DNA of 64,000 nt, taken from Alphaproteobacteria bacterium (GTDB taxonomy: Bacteria > Pseudomonadota > Alphaproteobacteria > UBA828). The notes below the pieces were generated by a model that saw nothing but the letters and a program-made list of their open reading frames with translations, was not told the origin of the DNA and searched no databases. Numbering within the stretch: the stretch's first letter is position 1; every line of letters begins with the position of its first letter. Positions 17,090-26,636 of the stretch are shown piece after piece. The DNA lies in NCBI GenBank assembly GCA_022826345.1, contig JAJDVB010000162.1, positions 4,507 to 68,506 on the forward strand. Direction: 5' to 3'. The translations under genes and the position numbers were made by a program.

Positions 17090-17869
17090 ATGAAGCTGCC
17101 GTCGAAGATCGTCGACATCTCCCAACCCCTCGACAACGAAACCGTCGTGGACCCGGATTTCATGCGGCCCTCGATTCGCTACGTGACGGGCAAGGAGAGC
17201 GCGGCGATGATGTGCGAGCTGTTCCCCGGCCTCAAGGAGGAGCAGCTTCCGGGCGGCGAGGGCTGGGCGATCGAGTTCATCGAGCTCGCCACCCACAACG
17301 GCACCCACATGGACGCGCCCTACCACTACAACTCGCGGGATTCGAAGGGCAACCGGATGCCGACCATCGACGAGATGCCGCTGGACTGGTACTTCCGGCC
17401 GGGGGTCAAGCTCGACCTCCGCCATCTCGACGACGGCTACGTGGCCACGCCCGACGACATCGAGGCCGAGCTGAAGCGAATCGGCTACGAGCTGCAGCCC
17501 ATGGACATCGTGCTGGTGAACACGCGGGCGGGCGAGCGCTACGGCCACGACGACTATATCCATTCCGGCTGCGGCGTCGGCCGCGAGGGGACCCACTACC
17601 TGACCGAGCGCGGCGTGCGCGTCACCGGCATCGACGGCTGGAGCTGGGACGCCCCCTTCTCGGCGACCCGCAAGCGCTGGCTCGAGTCGCGCGATCCCAA
17701 GATCATCTGGGAAGGACACTACGCCGGGATCGACACGCCCTACTGCCATATGGAGAAGCTCAGGCACCTGGAGGAGCTGCCGCCCTTCGGCTTCACGGTC
17801 GCGTGCTTCCCCTGCAAAATCAAGGCGGCCTCCGGCGGCTGGACCAGGGCCGTCGCGCTCTTCGACTGA
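17090..17869 (+). CDS. Cyclase/kynurenine-formamidase-like metal-dependent hydrolase
   Basis: A 259-residue member of the cyclase family, which includes kynurenine formamidase and uses a divalent metal to hydrolyse amides or cyclic substrates. The signature HNGTHMDAPYHY carries the metal-binding His and Asp residues, and a further conserved region is IDTPYCHMEKL. An AAGGAG at 17076-17081 serves either the ATG at 17090 or the GTG one codon before. The hydantoinase A gene begins 38 bases after its stop on the same strand, so the two likely form an operon for an amide or lactam substrate. The exact substrate is not visible. Confidence 0.85.
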   Translation: MKLPSKIVDISQPLDNETVVDPDFMRPSIRYVTGKESAAMMCELFPGLKEEQLPGGEGWAIEFIELATHNGTHMDAPYHYNSRDSKGNRMPTIDEMPLDWYFRPGVKLDLRHLDDGYVATPDDIEAELKRIGYELQPMDIVLVNTRAGERYGHDDYIHSGCGVGREGTHYLTERGVRVTGIDGWSWDAPFSATRKRWLESRDPKIIWEGHYAGIDTPYCHMEKLRHLEELPPFGFTVACFPCKIKAASGGWTRAVALFD

Positions 17870-17907
17870 CATCCCCTCGCCCACCACGAACGTCCCCAAG
17901 AGCTTCC

Positions 17908-20031
17908 ATGAGCACGTATCTCTGCGGCATCGACATCGGCGGCACCTTCACCGACTGCGTTGTGGTGGACGAGGCCGGCCGCGTTACCACTGGCAAGGCG
18001 CCCTCCACGCCGTCCGACTTCGGCGAAGGGCTGATCGCCGCCCTCGACGTCGTCGCCGGCAAGCTCGGGAGGCCGCTCGACGTGCTGTGCCGCGAGCTTG
18101 CGGTGCTGGCCCACGGCACCACGGTCGGCACCAACGCGATCATCCAGAAGCGGGGCGCCAAGGTCGGGCTCATCACCACCAAGGGCCACAACGACGTTAT
18201 CCACATCATGCGGGGCTCGCGTGGGCTCACCGGCCGCGACATCCGCCTCGTCGTCCACATCCCCGAGAGCAGCAAGCCCGACCCCATCGTGCCCAAGTAC
18301 CTGATCGAGGGCGTATCGGAGCGGGTCGACTGCTTCGGCAAGGTGGTGGTCGAGCTGAACGAGGAGGAGGCCGAGCAGGCGATCCGCCGGCTGGTCGCGG
18401 ACGGCGTGGAGGCACTCGCGATCTGCTTCCTCTGGTCCTTCCTCGCGCCCGAGCACGAGCAGAGGGTGAAGGCGATGGTCGAGCGCATCGCGCCTGACCT
18501 CTTCGTCACCTGCTCGTCGGAGCTGGTGCCCAAGTGGGGCGAGTACGAGCGCACCGCCGCCGTCGCGCTCAACGCCTACATCGGCCCGCTGGTGACCGGC
18601 TATCTCGCGCGGATGGACCGGCGCACCACCGACCTCGGCTACCACCACCCGTTGCAGATCACCCAGTGCGCGGGCGGCACGATCCCGGTCGCCAAGGCGA
18701 TGGGAGCGCCGCTGCTCACCCTCGATTCCGGCCCGGTCTCGGGCGTCACCGGTTCGCGCTACGCCGGCGGCATCATGGGCTACGACAACGTCATCACCAC
18801 CGACATGGGCGGTACGTCGTTCGACGTCGGCATCATCCACGGCGGCGAGCCGGCGTTCTCCTACCGGAGCCTGGTGCACCAGTACGAGTATTACCTCTCC
18901 AAGGTGGACATTCAGGTGATCGGCGCGGGCGGCGGCAGCATGGCGCGAATCGACGAGGCCACGGGCGCCTTCCGCGTGGGGCCCGAGAGCGCTGGCGCTG
19001 ACCCCGGCCCGGTCTGTTACGGGAGGGGTGGCACGGTGCCGACGGTCACGGACGCCGATCTGGTCCTCGGCTATCTCGACCCCAACAACTTCGCGGGCGG
19101 GGCGATCAGGCTGGACCGTGACGCCGCGGCGAAGGCGCTCGCACCCATGGGCGAACGCCTGGACCTGGGTCTCGACGAGACCGCAAGCGGCATCGCCCGC
19201 ATCGCCGAGTTCCAGATGGCCGACCTGATCCGCAAGGTGACGATCCAGAAGGGCCACGATCCGCGCGACTTCGTGCTCTTCGCCTTCGGCGGTGCGGGCC
19301 CGGCCCACGCCGGAGTGTTCGCGCAGGAATTAGGGGTCTCCAAGGTCATCGTGCCCCAGCGCGAGACCGCCTCGGTCTGGTGCGCCTTCGGGGCGGCGGC
19401 GGCGGACCTGCTGCACGTCCACGAACGCGTCAACATCATGCGCTCGCCCTTCGACGCTGCGGAAATCAACGCGATGCTCGCGGAGCTCAAGGCGCGGGGC
19501 GCCGCCGATCTCGCGGCGGACGACGTGGCACTGGCGGATCGCCACTACCGCTTCACCCTCGACATGCGGCACAAGGGACAGATCAACGAGGTCGAGGTCG
19601 AACTGGAAGGCGAGGCCGTCGCCGCCGATCGGATCGATGCGCTGCACGAAGAGTTCCGCCAGCGCTACGAGGCGCTCTACGGCCGGGGCGCTGCGCTGCC
19701 GGGCGCGCAGCTGGAGATCGTCACCTTCCGCTGCCGTGCCTCGGGCGTCACGCGCAAGCCACTGCTGTCGACGGTCGACATGCTTGACTCGGAGCCGGCG
19801 CCGGAAGCCCGGCGTCCGTCCCGTTCGGTCTATTGGGCGTCGTGGGGCCACCGGGCCGAGACCTCGATCTTCGAGGGCGCGCGTCTCGCGCCGGGCAACC
19901 GGATCGAGGGGCCGGCGGTGATCGACACCGAGGTCACCACTGTGGTGATTCATCCCGGACAGACGCTCACGGTCGATACATACGGTAATTTCGAGATCGC
20001 CCTGGCCCCGAGCGCGGACGCCGCCGCGTAA
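17908..20031 (+). CDS. Hydantoinase/oxoprolinase family protein, subunit A (HyuA-like)
   Basis: A 707-residue ATP-dependent hydantoinase A or 5-oxoprolinase N-terminal-half homologue. The ATPase fold is clear: GIDIGGTFTDCVVVDE at the N-terminus, AHGTTVGTNAIIQKRG, TTDMGGTSFDVGII, IGAGGGSMARID and FGGAGPAHAGVFA. These enzymes normally pair with a HyuB subunit (about 550 residues), but no HyuB lies beside it in this window. It follows the cyclase-family hydrolase and precedes a 97-residue hypothetical gene on the same strand. The start ATG at 17908 matches the family N-terminus. Substrate is unknown. Confidence 0.9.
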   Translation: MSTYLCGIDIGGTFTDCVVVDEAGRVTTGKAPSTPSDFGEGLIAALDVVAGKLGRPLDVLCRELAVLAHGTTVGTNAIIQKRGAKVGLITTKGHNDVIHIMRGSRGLTGRDIRLVVHIPESSKPDPIVPKYLIEGVSERVDCFGKVVVELNEEEAEQAIRRLVADGVEALAICFLWSFLAPEHEQRVKAMVERIAPDLFVTCSSELVPKWGEYERTAAVALNAYIGPLVTGYLARMDRRTTDLGYHHPLQITQCAGGTIPVAKAMGAPLLTLDSGPVSGVTGSRYAGGIMGYDNVITTDMGGTSFDVGIIHGGEPAFSYRSLVHQYEYYLSKVDIQVIGAGGGSMARIDEATGAFRVGPESAGADPGPVCYGRGGTVPTVTDADLVLGYLDPNNFAGGAIRLDRDAAAKALAPMGERLDLGLDETASGIARIAEFQMADLIRKVTIQKGHDPRDFVLFAFGGAGPAHAGVFAQELGVSKVIVPQRETASVWCAFGAAAADLLHVHERVNIMRSPFDAAEINAMLAELKARGAADLAADDVALADRHYRFTLDMRHKGQINEVEVELEGEAVAADRIDALHEEFRQRYEALYGRGAALPGAQLEIVTFRCRASGVTRKPLLSTVDMLDSEPAPEARRPSRSVYWASWGHRAETSIFEGARLAPGNRIEGPAVIDTEVTTVVIHPGQTLTVDTYGNFEIALAPSADAAA

Positions 20032-20062
20032 CGGCGGGACGGGGTCGAACGAGAGGCACACC

Positions 20063-20356
20063 ATGGACCTGACGGCATTCGAAGCATCGATCGAGGGCGC
20101 TGCGCCGCCCGACGGCCTGAGCAAGCCGCTCCAGGCGCTCTGGCAGGAGGCGAAGGGCGCGTGGGACGAAGCCCATGACCTCGCCCAGGCGGACAAAGGA
20201 CCGGCGGGCGCCTGGGTCCACGCCTATCTTCACAGGGTCGAGGGCGACCTTCGCAACGCAGGCTACTGGTACCGGCGCGCGGGCCGACCGGCGTCGGAGC
20301 AGGCGCTGCGCGATGAGTGGCGCGCCATCGCGACCGCGCTGCTCGCCGAGAATTAG
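20063..20356 (+). CDS. Conserved hypothetical protein, 97 aa
   Basis: I do not recognise a named family. The protein is small, soluble and helical, with tryptophans in QALWQEAKGAWDEAH and a central AWVHAYLHRVEGDLRNAGYWYRRAG segment. Such a WVHAYLHRVEGD...YWYRRAG pattern occurs in small proteins of many proteobacteria. A GAGAGG precedes the ATG. It lies 31 bases after hyuA, on the same strand, and could be its operon partner, and before thioredoxin. Confidence 0.6.
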   Translation: MDLTAFEASIEGAAPPDGLSKPLQALWQEAKGAWDEAHDLAQADKGPAGAWVHAYLHRVEGDLRNAGYWYRRAGRPASEQALRDEWRAIATALLAEN

Positions 20357-20443
20357 AGGCGGCCAGTATCACTTACGCGGGTCCCGTTGACGGCCCCCCG
20401 AGCGCTCCCTACATTCCGATTGTCGCCGCCTGGAGGAGTATCG

Positions 20444-20764
20444 ATGAGCGTTTCCCACGTCACCGACGCCGAGTTCGAAGAGAAGGTTCTTAATGCCGAA
20501 GGCCCGGTCCTGGTCGATTTCTGGGCCGACTGGTGCGGCCCCTGCAAGGCGATCGCGCCTGCACTGGAGGAGATCGCAGGCGAGATGAGCGATTCGCTCT
20601 CGGTGGCCAAGCTGGACGTGGACTCGAACCCTTCGACGCCGGCAAAGTACGGCATCCGGGGCATTCCGACGCTGATCCTCTTCAAGAATGGCGAGGTGGC
20701 CGACACCAAGGTCGGCGCGCTGCCCAAGGCCAGGCTCGCGGAGTGGCTGCGCGGCGCGGTCTGA
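20444..20764 (+). CDS. trxA: Thioredoxin
   Basis: A 106-residue canonical thioredoxin that reduces protein disulphides in the cytoplasm. The active site is WCGPC (Cys31, Cys34), preceded by VDFWADW and followed by the KLDVDSNP and [11 protein letters not shown] blocks that include the cis-proline. GGAGGA at 20432-20437 gives the start at 20444. It converges on folC ten bases away; in relatives trxA often lies beside folC in the same direction, so one of them is turned around here. The C-terminal end of folC contains an 8-bp inverted repeat (20780-20797) that could help end transcription. Confidence 0.95.
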   Translation: MSVSHVTDAEFEEKVLNAEGPVLVDFWADWCGPCKAIAPALEEIAGEMSDSLSVAKLDVDSNPSTPAKYGIRGIPTLILFKNGEVADTKVGALPKARLAEWLRGAV

Positions 20765-20774
20765 CTCCCTCCCC

Positions 20775-22085
20775 TCAGGCGGCCGGCACGCCGGCCGTCG
20801 CCAGCACGCTTCCCACGAGATAGAGCGAGCCGCACACCAGGATGCGTCCGGGTCTGGCCGCGTCCGGTGAGAGGCGCGTGATGGCCTCGCCGACGCTGGC
20901 GTCCGTCTGTGAACTGATTCCGAGAGCCCGTGCGGCCGAGTCGATTTCCGCCGCCGTCCTGCTCGCGGCTTGATCGGGAATCGCCACCGCCGCGAGCCGC
21001 CGCACGAAGGGGGCGAGCGGCCTGAGATAATCCTCTGACGGCCTCGTGTTCAGCATGCCGACCGCGAGGTCGAGGGGCCGGTCGGCCCAGCTCTCGGCGA
21101 CACGGGCGAGCGCCATCGCAGCCGCCTGGTTGTGGCCGCCATCGACCCAAAGCTCCCAGTCTTCGGCGAGGCCGGCCCAGGGGATGCGCTGGAGCCGCCC
21201 CGGCCAACGCGCCTCCTGCAGCCCCCTGGCGATGGCGTCGTCACCCACTTCGAAGCCGCGGAGCAGCCGGGCGCAGACGGCGGCAAGCGCCGCGTTCTCG
21301 ACCTGGTGGCCGCCGGCGAGCCCGGGCAGCGGGTAGCGCGCCTCGCCGCTCTCGTCCTGGACGATCAGATGCGAGCCGTCGCGCTTGAACGACCACTCCC
21401 TGCCGAGCCGCGCGAGCGGTGCGCCGACTTGCTCGGCGACCTCACCGATGACTGCCTCTCCCTCCGCCTCCTGTCGCCCGATCACGCCGGTCACGCCCTG
21501 CTTCAGAATTCCCGCCTTCTCGGCTGCGATGAGGGGCAGCGTCTCGCCCAGGTAGTGGGTGTGGTCGATGGAGACCGGGGTGATGACGGTGAGCGCCGGG
21601 CGCGCGATCACGTTGGTGGCGTCTAGCCGGCCGCCCAGCCCGACTTCCAGCAGCAGCACGTCCGAGGGATCGCGCTCGAAGGCGTGGAATGCCGCCGCGG
21701 TGGTGATCTCGAAGAAGGTAATGGGCGCGCCGTTGTTGACCGCTTCGCAATGGGCGAGGCTCGCGCGCAACGAGGCCTCGGCGATCGGTACGCCGCCTAG
21801 CCTAATCCGCTCGGCGAAGCGAACCAGGTGCGGCGAGACATAGCTGTTCACCCGATAGCCCGCCGCGCGCAGCATCGCGTCGAGATAGGCGACGACGCTG
21901 CCTTTGCCGTTGGTGCCGGCCACGTGGATCACCGGAGGCATGGCGCGCTCCGGGTTGCCGAGTGCATCCAGCAGCCGGTTCATGCGCCCAAGCGAGAGAT
22001 CGATGGACTTGGGATGGAGGTCGAGAAGCCGGGCGAGGATCGCGTCGCTCTCGCGCGGCGCAGCCGGCTTGGACGCCACGCTCAT
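20775..22085 (-). CDS. folC: Bifunctional folylpolyglutamate synthase/dihydrofolate synthase
   Basis: A 436-residue Mur-ligase-family enzyme that adds glutamate to dihydropteroate and to tetrahydrofolates. It has HVAGTNGKGSVVAYL (P-loop), SYVSPHLVRFAERI, FFEITTAAAF, LLEVGLGGRLDATNV, SIDHTHYLGETL and the glutamate-ligase domain ending around VDGGHNQAAA. Start is ATG with family-like N-terminus. It ends the trpF-trpB-trpA-accD-folC operon, 41 bases after accD, and its product supplies one-carbon carriers. Confidence 0.95.
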   Translation of the reverse strand: MSVASKPAAPRESDAILARLLDLHPKSIDLSLGRMNRLLDALGNPERAMPPVIHVAGTNGKGSVVAYLDAMLRAAGYRVNSYVSPHLVRFAERIRLGGVPIAEASLRASLAHCEAVNNGAPITFFEITTAAAFHAFERDPSDVLLLEVGLGGRLDATNVIARPALTVITPVSIDHTHYLGETLPLIAAEKAGILKQGVTGVIGRQEAEGEAVIGEVAEQVGAPLARLGREWSFKRDGSHLIVQDESGEARYPLPGLAGGHQVENAALAAVCARLLRGFEVGDDAIARGLQEARWPGRLQRIPWAGLAEDWELWVDGGHNQAAAMALARVAESWADRPLDLAVGMLNTRPSEDYLRPLAPFVRRLAAVAIPDQAASRTAAEIDSAARALGISSQTDASVGEAITRLSPDAARPGRILVCGSLYLVGSVLATAGVPAA

Positions 22086-22126
22086 TGGGTCGGAAACAGG
22101 CCGCGGAGAACGCGACCGGGCGCCGC

Positions 22127-23062
22127 CTACTCGGCGCTAGCCGATGCAGGCAGGTCCTTGCCCCCGCCCGTGTCGGGTGCATCCCGGTGCAGCGAAATGA
22201 TCTCCGCCGCGGGCTTCTTGTCGCGCAGCAGCGACAGCAGCAGCGACAGGGTCTCGCGCAGCTTGCGGCGGTGCACCACCATGTCGACCATGCCGTGATC
22301 GCGCAGGTATTCGGCGCGCTGGAAGCCCTCGGGCAGCCGCTCCCTAATCGTCTCCTCGATCACGCGCGGGCCCGCGAAGCCGATCACGGCGCCCGGCTCG
22401 GCGATGGCGATGTCGCCGAGCATGGCGAACGAGGCCGTCACGCCGCCGGTCGTCGGGTTGGTCAGCAGCACGATGTAGGGCACGCCCGCTTCCTTCAGCT
22501 CGTCGACCGCGATGGTGGTCCGCGCCATCTGCATCAGCGAAAGCACGCCTTCCTGCATCCGTGCGCCGCCCGAGGACGGAATCACGATCAGGGGCGATTC
22601 CTGCAAGATGGCGAGCCGGGCTGCGGCCAGCAGGCTTTCGCCGACGGCGGTGCCCATCGAGCCGCCCAGAAAGCCGAAGTCGAACGCGGCGACGACCGCC
22701 GGCGCGCCGCCGATCTTGCCGTGGGCGACCACGATGGCGTCGTCGTGGCCGGTGTTGCTGCGCGCTTCGCGCAGACGGTCCGAATAGCGCTTGCGGTCGC
22801 GGAAACGGAGGGGATCCTCGTCCACCGCCGGCAGCTCGATGGTCTGATATTCCTCCCCGTCGAAGAGCAGCGCCAGCCGCTGGTTGGCGCCGAGCCGCAT
22901 GTGATGGTCGCAGCGGGGACAGACGCGGAGATTGCTCTCCAGCTCGCGGTGAAAAATCATCTGCTCGCACTTCTCGCACTTCTCCCACAGGTCGTGCGGG
23001 ATGTCGGGCTTGCGGAACAGCCCGCTCACCTTGGGGCGGGCGAATCGTTCGAGCCAACTCAC
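22127..23062 (-). CDS. accD: Acetyl-CoA carboxylase carboxyltransferase subunit beta
   Basis: A 311-residue subunit of the carboxyltransferase that makes malonyl-CoA with AccA. The N-terminal zinc ribbon has four cysteines (CEKC near residue 30 and CPRC near 52). The crotonase-fold core shows [19 protein letters not shown] [25 protein letters not shown] and [11 protein letters not shown]. It starts with GTG that overlaps the trpA stop (GTGA). Position between trpA and folC is standard in alphaproteobacteria. Confidence 0.96.
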   Translation of the reverse strand: MSWLERFARPKVSGLFRKPDIPHDLWEKCEKCEQMIFHRELESNLRVCPRCDHHMRLGANQRLALLFDGEEYQTIELPAVDEDPLRFRDRKRYSDRLREARSNTGHDDAIVVAHGKIGGAPAVVAAFDFGFLGGSMGTAVGESLLAAARLAILQESPLIVIPSSGGARMQEGVLSLMQMARTTIAVDELKEAGVPYIVLLTNPTTGGVTASFAMLGDIAIAEPGAVIGFAGPRVIEETIRERLPEGFQRAEYLRDHGMVDMVVHRRKLRETLSLLLSLLRDKKPAAEIISLHRDAPDTGGGKDLPASASAE

Positions 23063-23898
23063 GATGCAGCCTCCTGCCGCGCTGCACGCACGCCGTCGCC
23101 GAGCGCGCGCACCAGCGCGAGCGCGTTGTCACGGCAGGCGGCCGTGGCGCCGCCGTCCGCGTCCAATCCGTCTTCGATCGCCGAGACCAGGGCGGAGCCC
23201 ACGACCGCGGCATCCGCCACCCGCGCGACCTCCGCCGCCTGATCCGGCGTCTTGATACCGAATCCCACCGCGATGGGGAGCGCCGTGTGGCGCCGCAGCC
23301 GGTCGACCGCTGTTTGCGTCGCGGCGGTGGCGGCGCCGGCCGCGCCGGTGATCCCGGTGATCGAGATGTAGTAGACGAAGCCGCTGGTATTGGTGAGGAC
23401 CGCCGGCAGGCGGGCCTCGTCGGTCGTCGGCGCCACCAGGCGCACGAAGGAGAGCCCGGCGTCGAGCGCCGGCCGGCAGAGCTCGGCGTCCTCCTCGGGC
23501 GGCAGATCGACCACGATCATGCCGTCGAGACCGACCTCCAGCGCGTCGTTCAAAAAACGCTCCACGCCATAGATGTAGATCGGGTTGTAGTAGCCCATCA
23601 GCACCAGCGGCGTCGCGTCGTCCTGCGCCCGGAAGCGCCGCGCCAGCTCGAGCGACTTGCCGAGCGTGATGCCGGCCCGGAGCGCGCGCTGGCCCGCGCG
23701 CTGGATCACCGGCCCATCGGCCATCGGATCGGTGAAGGGCGAGCCGATCTCGATGACATCGGCACCGGCCTCGGCGAGCCCTTCCAGGATGGCGTAGGAG
23801 GTTTCGATGTCCGGGTCGCCCATCATCGTGAAGGTGACGAGGCCGGCGCGGCCCTCCTCCGCGAGCGCTTTGAAGCGCCGCTCGATGCGCCCGCTCAC
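23059..23898 (-). CDS. trpA: Tryptophan synthase alpha chain
   Basis: A 279-residue TIM-barrel subunit that cleaves indole-3-glycerol phosphate. Conserved parts are [10 protein letters not shown] (here TMM replaces TAG), [20 protein letters not shown] with the catalytic Glu and Asp, [21 protein letters not shown] and [14 protein letters not shown]. It starts with GTG at 23898, which overlaps the trpB stop as GTGA; the frame is open further upstream into trpB. It is coupled to both trpB and accD. Confidence 0.96.
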   Translation of the reverse strand: MSGRIERRFKALAEEGRAGLVTFTMMGDPDIETSYAILEGLAEAGADVIEIGSPFTDPMADGPVIQRAGQRALRAGITLGKSLELARRFRAQDDATPLVLMGYYNPIYIYGVERFLNDALEVGLDGMIVVDLPPEEDAELCRPALDAGLSFVRLVAPTTDEARLPAVLTNTSGFVYYISITGITGAAGAATAATQTAVDRLRRHTALPIAVGFGIKTPDQAAEVARVADAAVVGSALVSAIEDGLDADGGATAACRDNALALVRALGDGVRAARQEAAS

Positions 23899-25106
23899 AG
23901 CGCCGTACCCATCGTATCGGCGACGGTGAAGATATCCTTGTCGCCCCGGCCGCACATGTTCATGACCAGGATGTGGTCGCGCGATAGGCCCGGCGCCAGC
24001 TCCACCACATGGGCCAGCGCGTGGGCGGGCTCCAGGGCGGGAAGGATTCCTTCCATCCGCGCGCACAGGTGAAAGGCATCCAAAGCCTGGTCATCGGTGA
24101 TCGCCACATAGTTGACGCGGCCCGAGTCGCGCAACCAGGCGTGCTCCGGCCCGATACCCGGATAGTCGAGCCCGGCGGAGATCGAGTGCGCCTCGATGAT
24201 CTGGCCGTGCTCGTCCTGCAGCAGATAGGTGCGGTTGCCGTGCAGCACGCCCGGCGAGCCGGCGGTCAGCGACGCGGCATGCTTGCCGCTCTCGACCCCG
24301 TGGCCGGCGGCCTCGACGCCGACCATGCGCACGCCCTCCTCGTCGAGGAAGGGGTGGAATAAGCCGATAGCGTTGGAGCCGCCGCCGACGCAGGCGACCA
24401 GCGTGTCCGGCAGGCGGCCTTCCGCAGCCATGATCTGCTCGCGGGTCTCGCGCCCGATCACGGACTGGAAGTCGCGCACCATGGCGGGATAGGGATGCGG
24501 GCCCGCGACCGTGCCGATCAGGTAGAACGTCGTCTCGACGTTGGTCACCCAGTCGCGCAGCGCCTCGTTCATGGCGTCCTTCAGCGTGCGCGAGCCCGAG
24601 TCCACGGGCACCACCTCGGCGCCCAGCAGCTTCATGCGAAAGACGTTGGGCTGCTGCCGCTCGATATCGGTCTCGCCCATGTAGACGGTGCAGGGCAGGC
24701 CGAAGAGCGCGCAAACGGTCGCCGTCGCGACGCCGTGCTGGCCGGCCCCGGTCTCGGCGATGATGCGGGTCTTGCCCATGCGGCGCGCCAGCAGGATCTG
24801 GCCGATGCAGTTGTTGATCTTGTGCGCGCCGGTGTGGTTGAGCTCGTCCCGCTTGAAGTAGATGCGCGCGCCGCCGAGGTGTTCGCTGAGGCGCTCCGCG
24901 TGATAGAGCGGGCTGGGCCGGCCGACATAGTGGCCGAGCAGACGCTCGAACTCCTCGGCAAACGCGGGATCGTCCTTGGCCTGCTCGTAGGCCTTCTCCA
25001 GATCGAGGATCAGCGGCATCAGTGTCTCGGCGACGTAGCGGCCGCCGTAGATGCCGAAGTGTCCCTCCGCGTCGGGGCCGGGCCGATTGGCGCCGCGTGC
25101 GCTCAT
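23895..25106 (-). CDS. trpB: Tryptophan synthase beta chain
   Basis: A 403-residue PLP enzyme that condenses indole with serine. The PLP lysine is in HTGAHKINN (Lys96), and the phosphate-binding loop is [12 protein letters not shown]. The blocks [24 protein letters not shown] and [13 protein letters not shown] are as in TrpB1. ATG at 25106 overlaps the trpF stop by four bases. It forms the alpha2-beta2 complex with TrpA, encoded next. Confidence 0.97.
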   Translation of the reverse strand: MSARGANRPGPDAEGHFGIYGGRYVAETLMPLILDLEKAYEQAKDDPAFAEEFERLLGHYVGRPSPLYHAERLSEHLGGARIYFKRDELNHTGAHKINNCIGQILLARRMGKTRIIAETGAGQHGVATATVCALFGLPCTVYMGETDIERQQPNVFRMKLLGAEVVPVDSGSRTLKDAMNEALRDWVTNVETTFYLIGTVAGPHPYPAMVRDFQSVIGRETREQIMAAEGRLPDTLVACVGGGSNAIGLFHPFLDEEGVRMVGVEAAGHGVESGKHAASLTAGSPGVLHGNRTYLLQDEHGQIIEAHSISAGLDYPGIGPEHAWLRDSGRVNYVAITDDQALDAFHLCARMEGILPALEPAHALAHVVELAPGLSRDHILVMNMCGRGDKDIFTVADTMGTAL

Positions 25107-25780
25107 GCCTGTGCCTCATTCGGTATCGGGCCGTCAGCAGCGGCCGCCGCGGCGGCGAGGAAGGCGCTGATCTTCGCAGGGTCCTTGCGCCCCGGCGCGG
25201 ATTCGATGCCGGACGACACATCGACCGCGCGGGCGCCCGTAATCCTGATCGCCTCGCCCACGTTCTCGGCGTCCAAGCCGCCGGAGAGCAGCCACCCGGT
25301 CGACGGCGGCGGCGCGGCCTCGAACAGCCGCCAGTCGAAGGTCCGGGCATTGCCGCCGGGGCGGGTGTCATCTGCCGTCGCCTTGGCGTCGAACAGGATC
25401 AGGTCGGCGCTCTCGCCGTAGTCGTCGGCACGGGCAATGTCGGAGGCTTGGGACACGCTGATCGCCTTGATGATGCCGCAGCCGGTACGCGCGCGAACGG
25501 CCTTCGCCCGCGCCGGGCTCTCGTTTCCGTGGAGCTGGATATAGTCGAGTCGCATCTCGGAGAGAATAGCGTCGAGAAAGTCGTCGTCGGGCTCGACCAT
25601 GACGCCGACGGTGGCGATGCCATCCGGCAGGCCCGCGCTCAAGGCCGCAGCCCGGCCCGGCGCCACGTCGCGCGGCGAAGGCGGAAAGAAGACGAATCCC
25701 AGGAATCGTGCGCCGCCGGCCAGCGCCGCATCGACGGCGGGGCGATCGCTCAGTCCGCAGGTCTTGACCGCAACAGGCAT
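25103..25780 (-). CDS. trpF: Phosphoribosylanthranilate isomerase
   Basis: A 225-residue TIM-barrel enzyme that isomerises N-(5-phosphoribosyl)anthranilate. It begins [17 protein letters not shown], with the catalytic cysteine in KTCGL (usually KICGL), the [13 protein letters not shown] block, YIQLHGNE, and the catalytic aspartate in DLILFDAKA followed by FDWRLFEA and [10 protein letters not shown]. It is the first gene of trpFBA-accD-folC. Anthranilate-making genes are not in this window. Confidence 0.95.
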   Translation of the reverse strand: MPVAVKTCGLSDRPAVDAALAGGARFLGFVFFPPSPRDVAPGRAAALSAGLPDGIATVGVMVEPDDDFLDAILSEMRLDYIQLHGNESPARAKAVRARTGCGIIKAISVSQASDIARADDYGESADLILFDAKATADDTRPGGNARTFDWRLFEAAPPPSTGWLLSGGLDAENVGEAIRITGARAVDVSSGIESAPGRKDPAKISAFLAAAAAAADGPIPNEAQA

Positions 25781-25830
25781 GGCCTACCCTACCCCGCAAT
25801 TCTCACCATGTCGCTGGCGAGAAACCGGGT

Positions 25831-26187
25831 TTAGGCGAGATCCTTGGGCGAGAGAGACACGGGCGCGGCGGGCGCAACCGTCGCCCGCTGGGCGCGGACC
25901 GTCTCATCGAGCTTCTCGCGCGCCCGCGCAAGCTCCTGCTCCAGCGCTCGCGTGCGCCTGCGGCCCCGGCGCGCCATGCTGCGCACCTTGTGGTCGAGCA
26001 GCCAGCGGACCAGGGCGCCGGTCAGGAACCCCACCAGCAGCGCCCCCACCGCCAGCGCCCACATCGGAATCTCGAGCGTGTAGGGGAACGGCGCCACGCT
26101 GATCGTCACGGGGCCGCGGTTCGCCACGGCGAAGGCGATGACGATCACCGCCACCGCCCCTGCGATCGCCCAGGCGAGAATCCTCAT
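25831..26187 (-). CDS. LapA-domain (DUF1049) inner-membrane protein
   Basis: A 118-residue protein with two transmembrane helices (about residues 5-22 and 41-62) and a positively charged cytosolic coiled tail (SMARRGRRRTRALEQELARAREK). This layout, with a short periplasmic loop that contains FPYTLEIPMW, is that of LapA-domain proteins, linked in enterobacteria to regulation of lipopolysaccharide assembly. In alphaproteobacteria the gene commonly sits between ihfB and trpF, as here. Function in this organism is not established. Confidence 0.8.
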   Translation of the reverse strand: MRILAWAIAGAVAVIVIAFAVANRGPVTISVAPFPYTLEIPMWALAVGALLVGFLTGALVRWLLDHKVRSMARRGRRRTRALEQELARAREKLDETVRAQRATVAPAAPVSLSPKDLA

Positions 26188-26282
26188 GGGCTTGCTCTTC
26201 TGCGCCGCATTGCGCGGCCCGTCAACCGCGACGTTCGGCGGTCGTGGTCCCGGACCGCCGCCCGCCGTTCAGGCCGCAGCGC

Positions 26283-26570
26283 TCATTCGCGGTTGAGCCG
26301 CTCGCGCAGTTCCTTGCCGGTCTTGAAGAACGGCAGGAATTTCTTATCGACCCGCACCGCGGCGCCCGTGCGCGGATTACGGCCCACGCGCGCGCCCCGC
26401 GGGCGGACCGAGAACGCACCGAAGCCGCGAAGCTCGACCCGATCGCCCTGCGCGAGCGCATCGCTGATCTCGTTGAAAATCCGATTCACCACGCGCTGGT
26501 AATCGCGGTGGTAGAGGTGCTGGTCGGCATGCTTCTCCGCCAGCAGCTGAATGAGTTCGGACTTTGTCAT
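26283..26570 (-). CDS. ihfB: Integration host factor subunit beta
   Basis: A 95-residue HU/IHF-family DNA-bending protein. It begins [14 protein letters not shown], has the [15 protein letters not shown] block, and the DNA-intercalating arm [31 protein letters not shown], which is the IHF-beta type rather than HU. It works with IHF-alpha encoded elsewhere. It lies downstream of sppA on the same strand, in the conserved rpsA-sppA-ihfB order. Confidence 0.95.
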   Translation of the reverse strand: MTKSELIQLLAEKHADQHLYHRDYQRVVNRIFNEISDALAQGDRVELRGFGAFSVRPRGARVGRNPRTGAAVRVDKKFLPFFKTGKELRERLNRE

Positions 26571-26636
26571 TCCAGGGGCACTCCACCATGTACACGCTCC
26601 CGGCGCGTGTGCGGAGTTGCCGAGAACGTCGTCATT

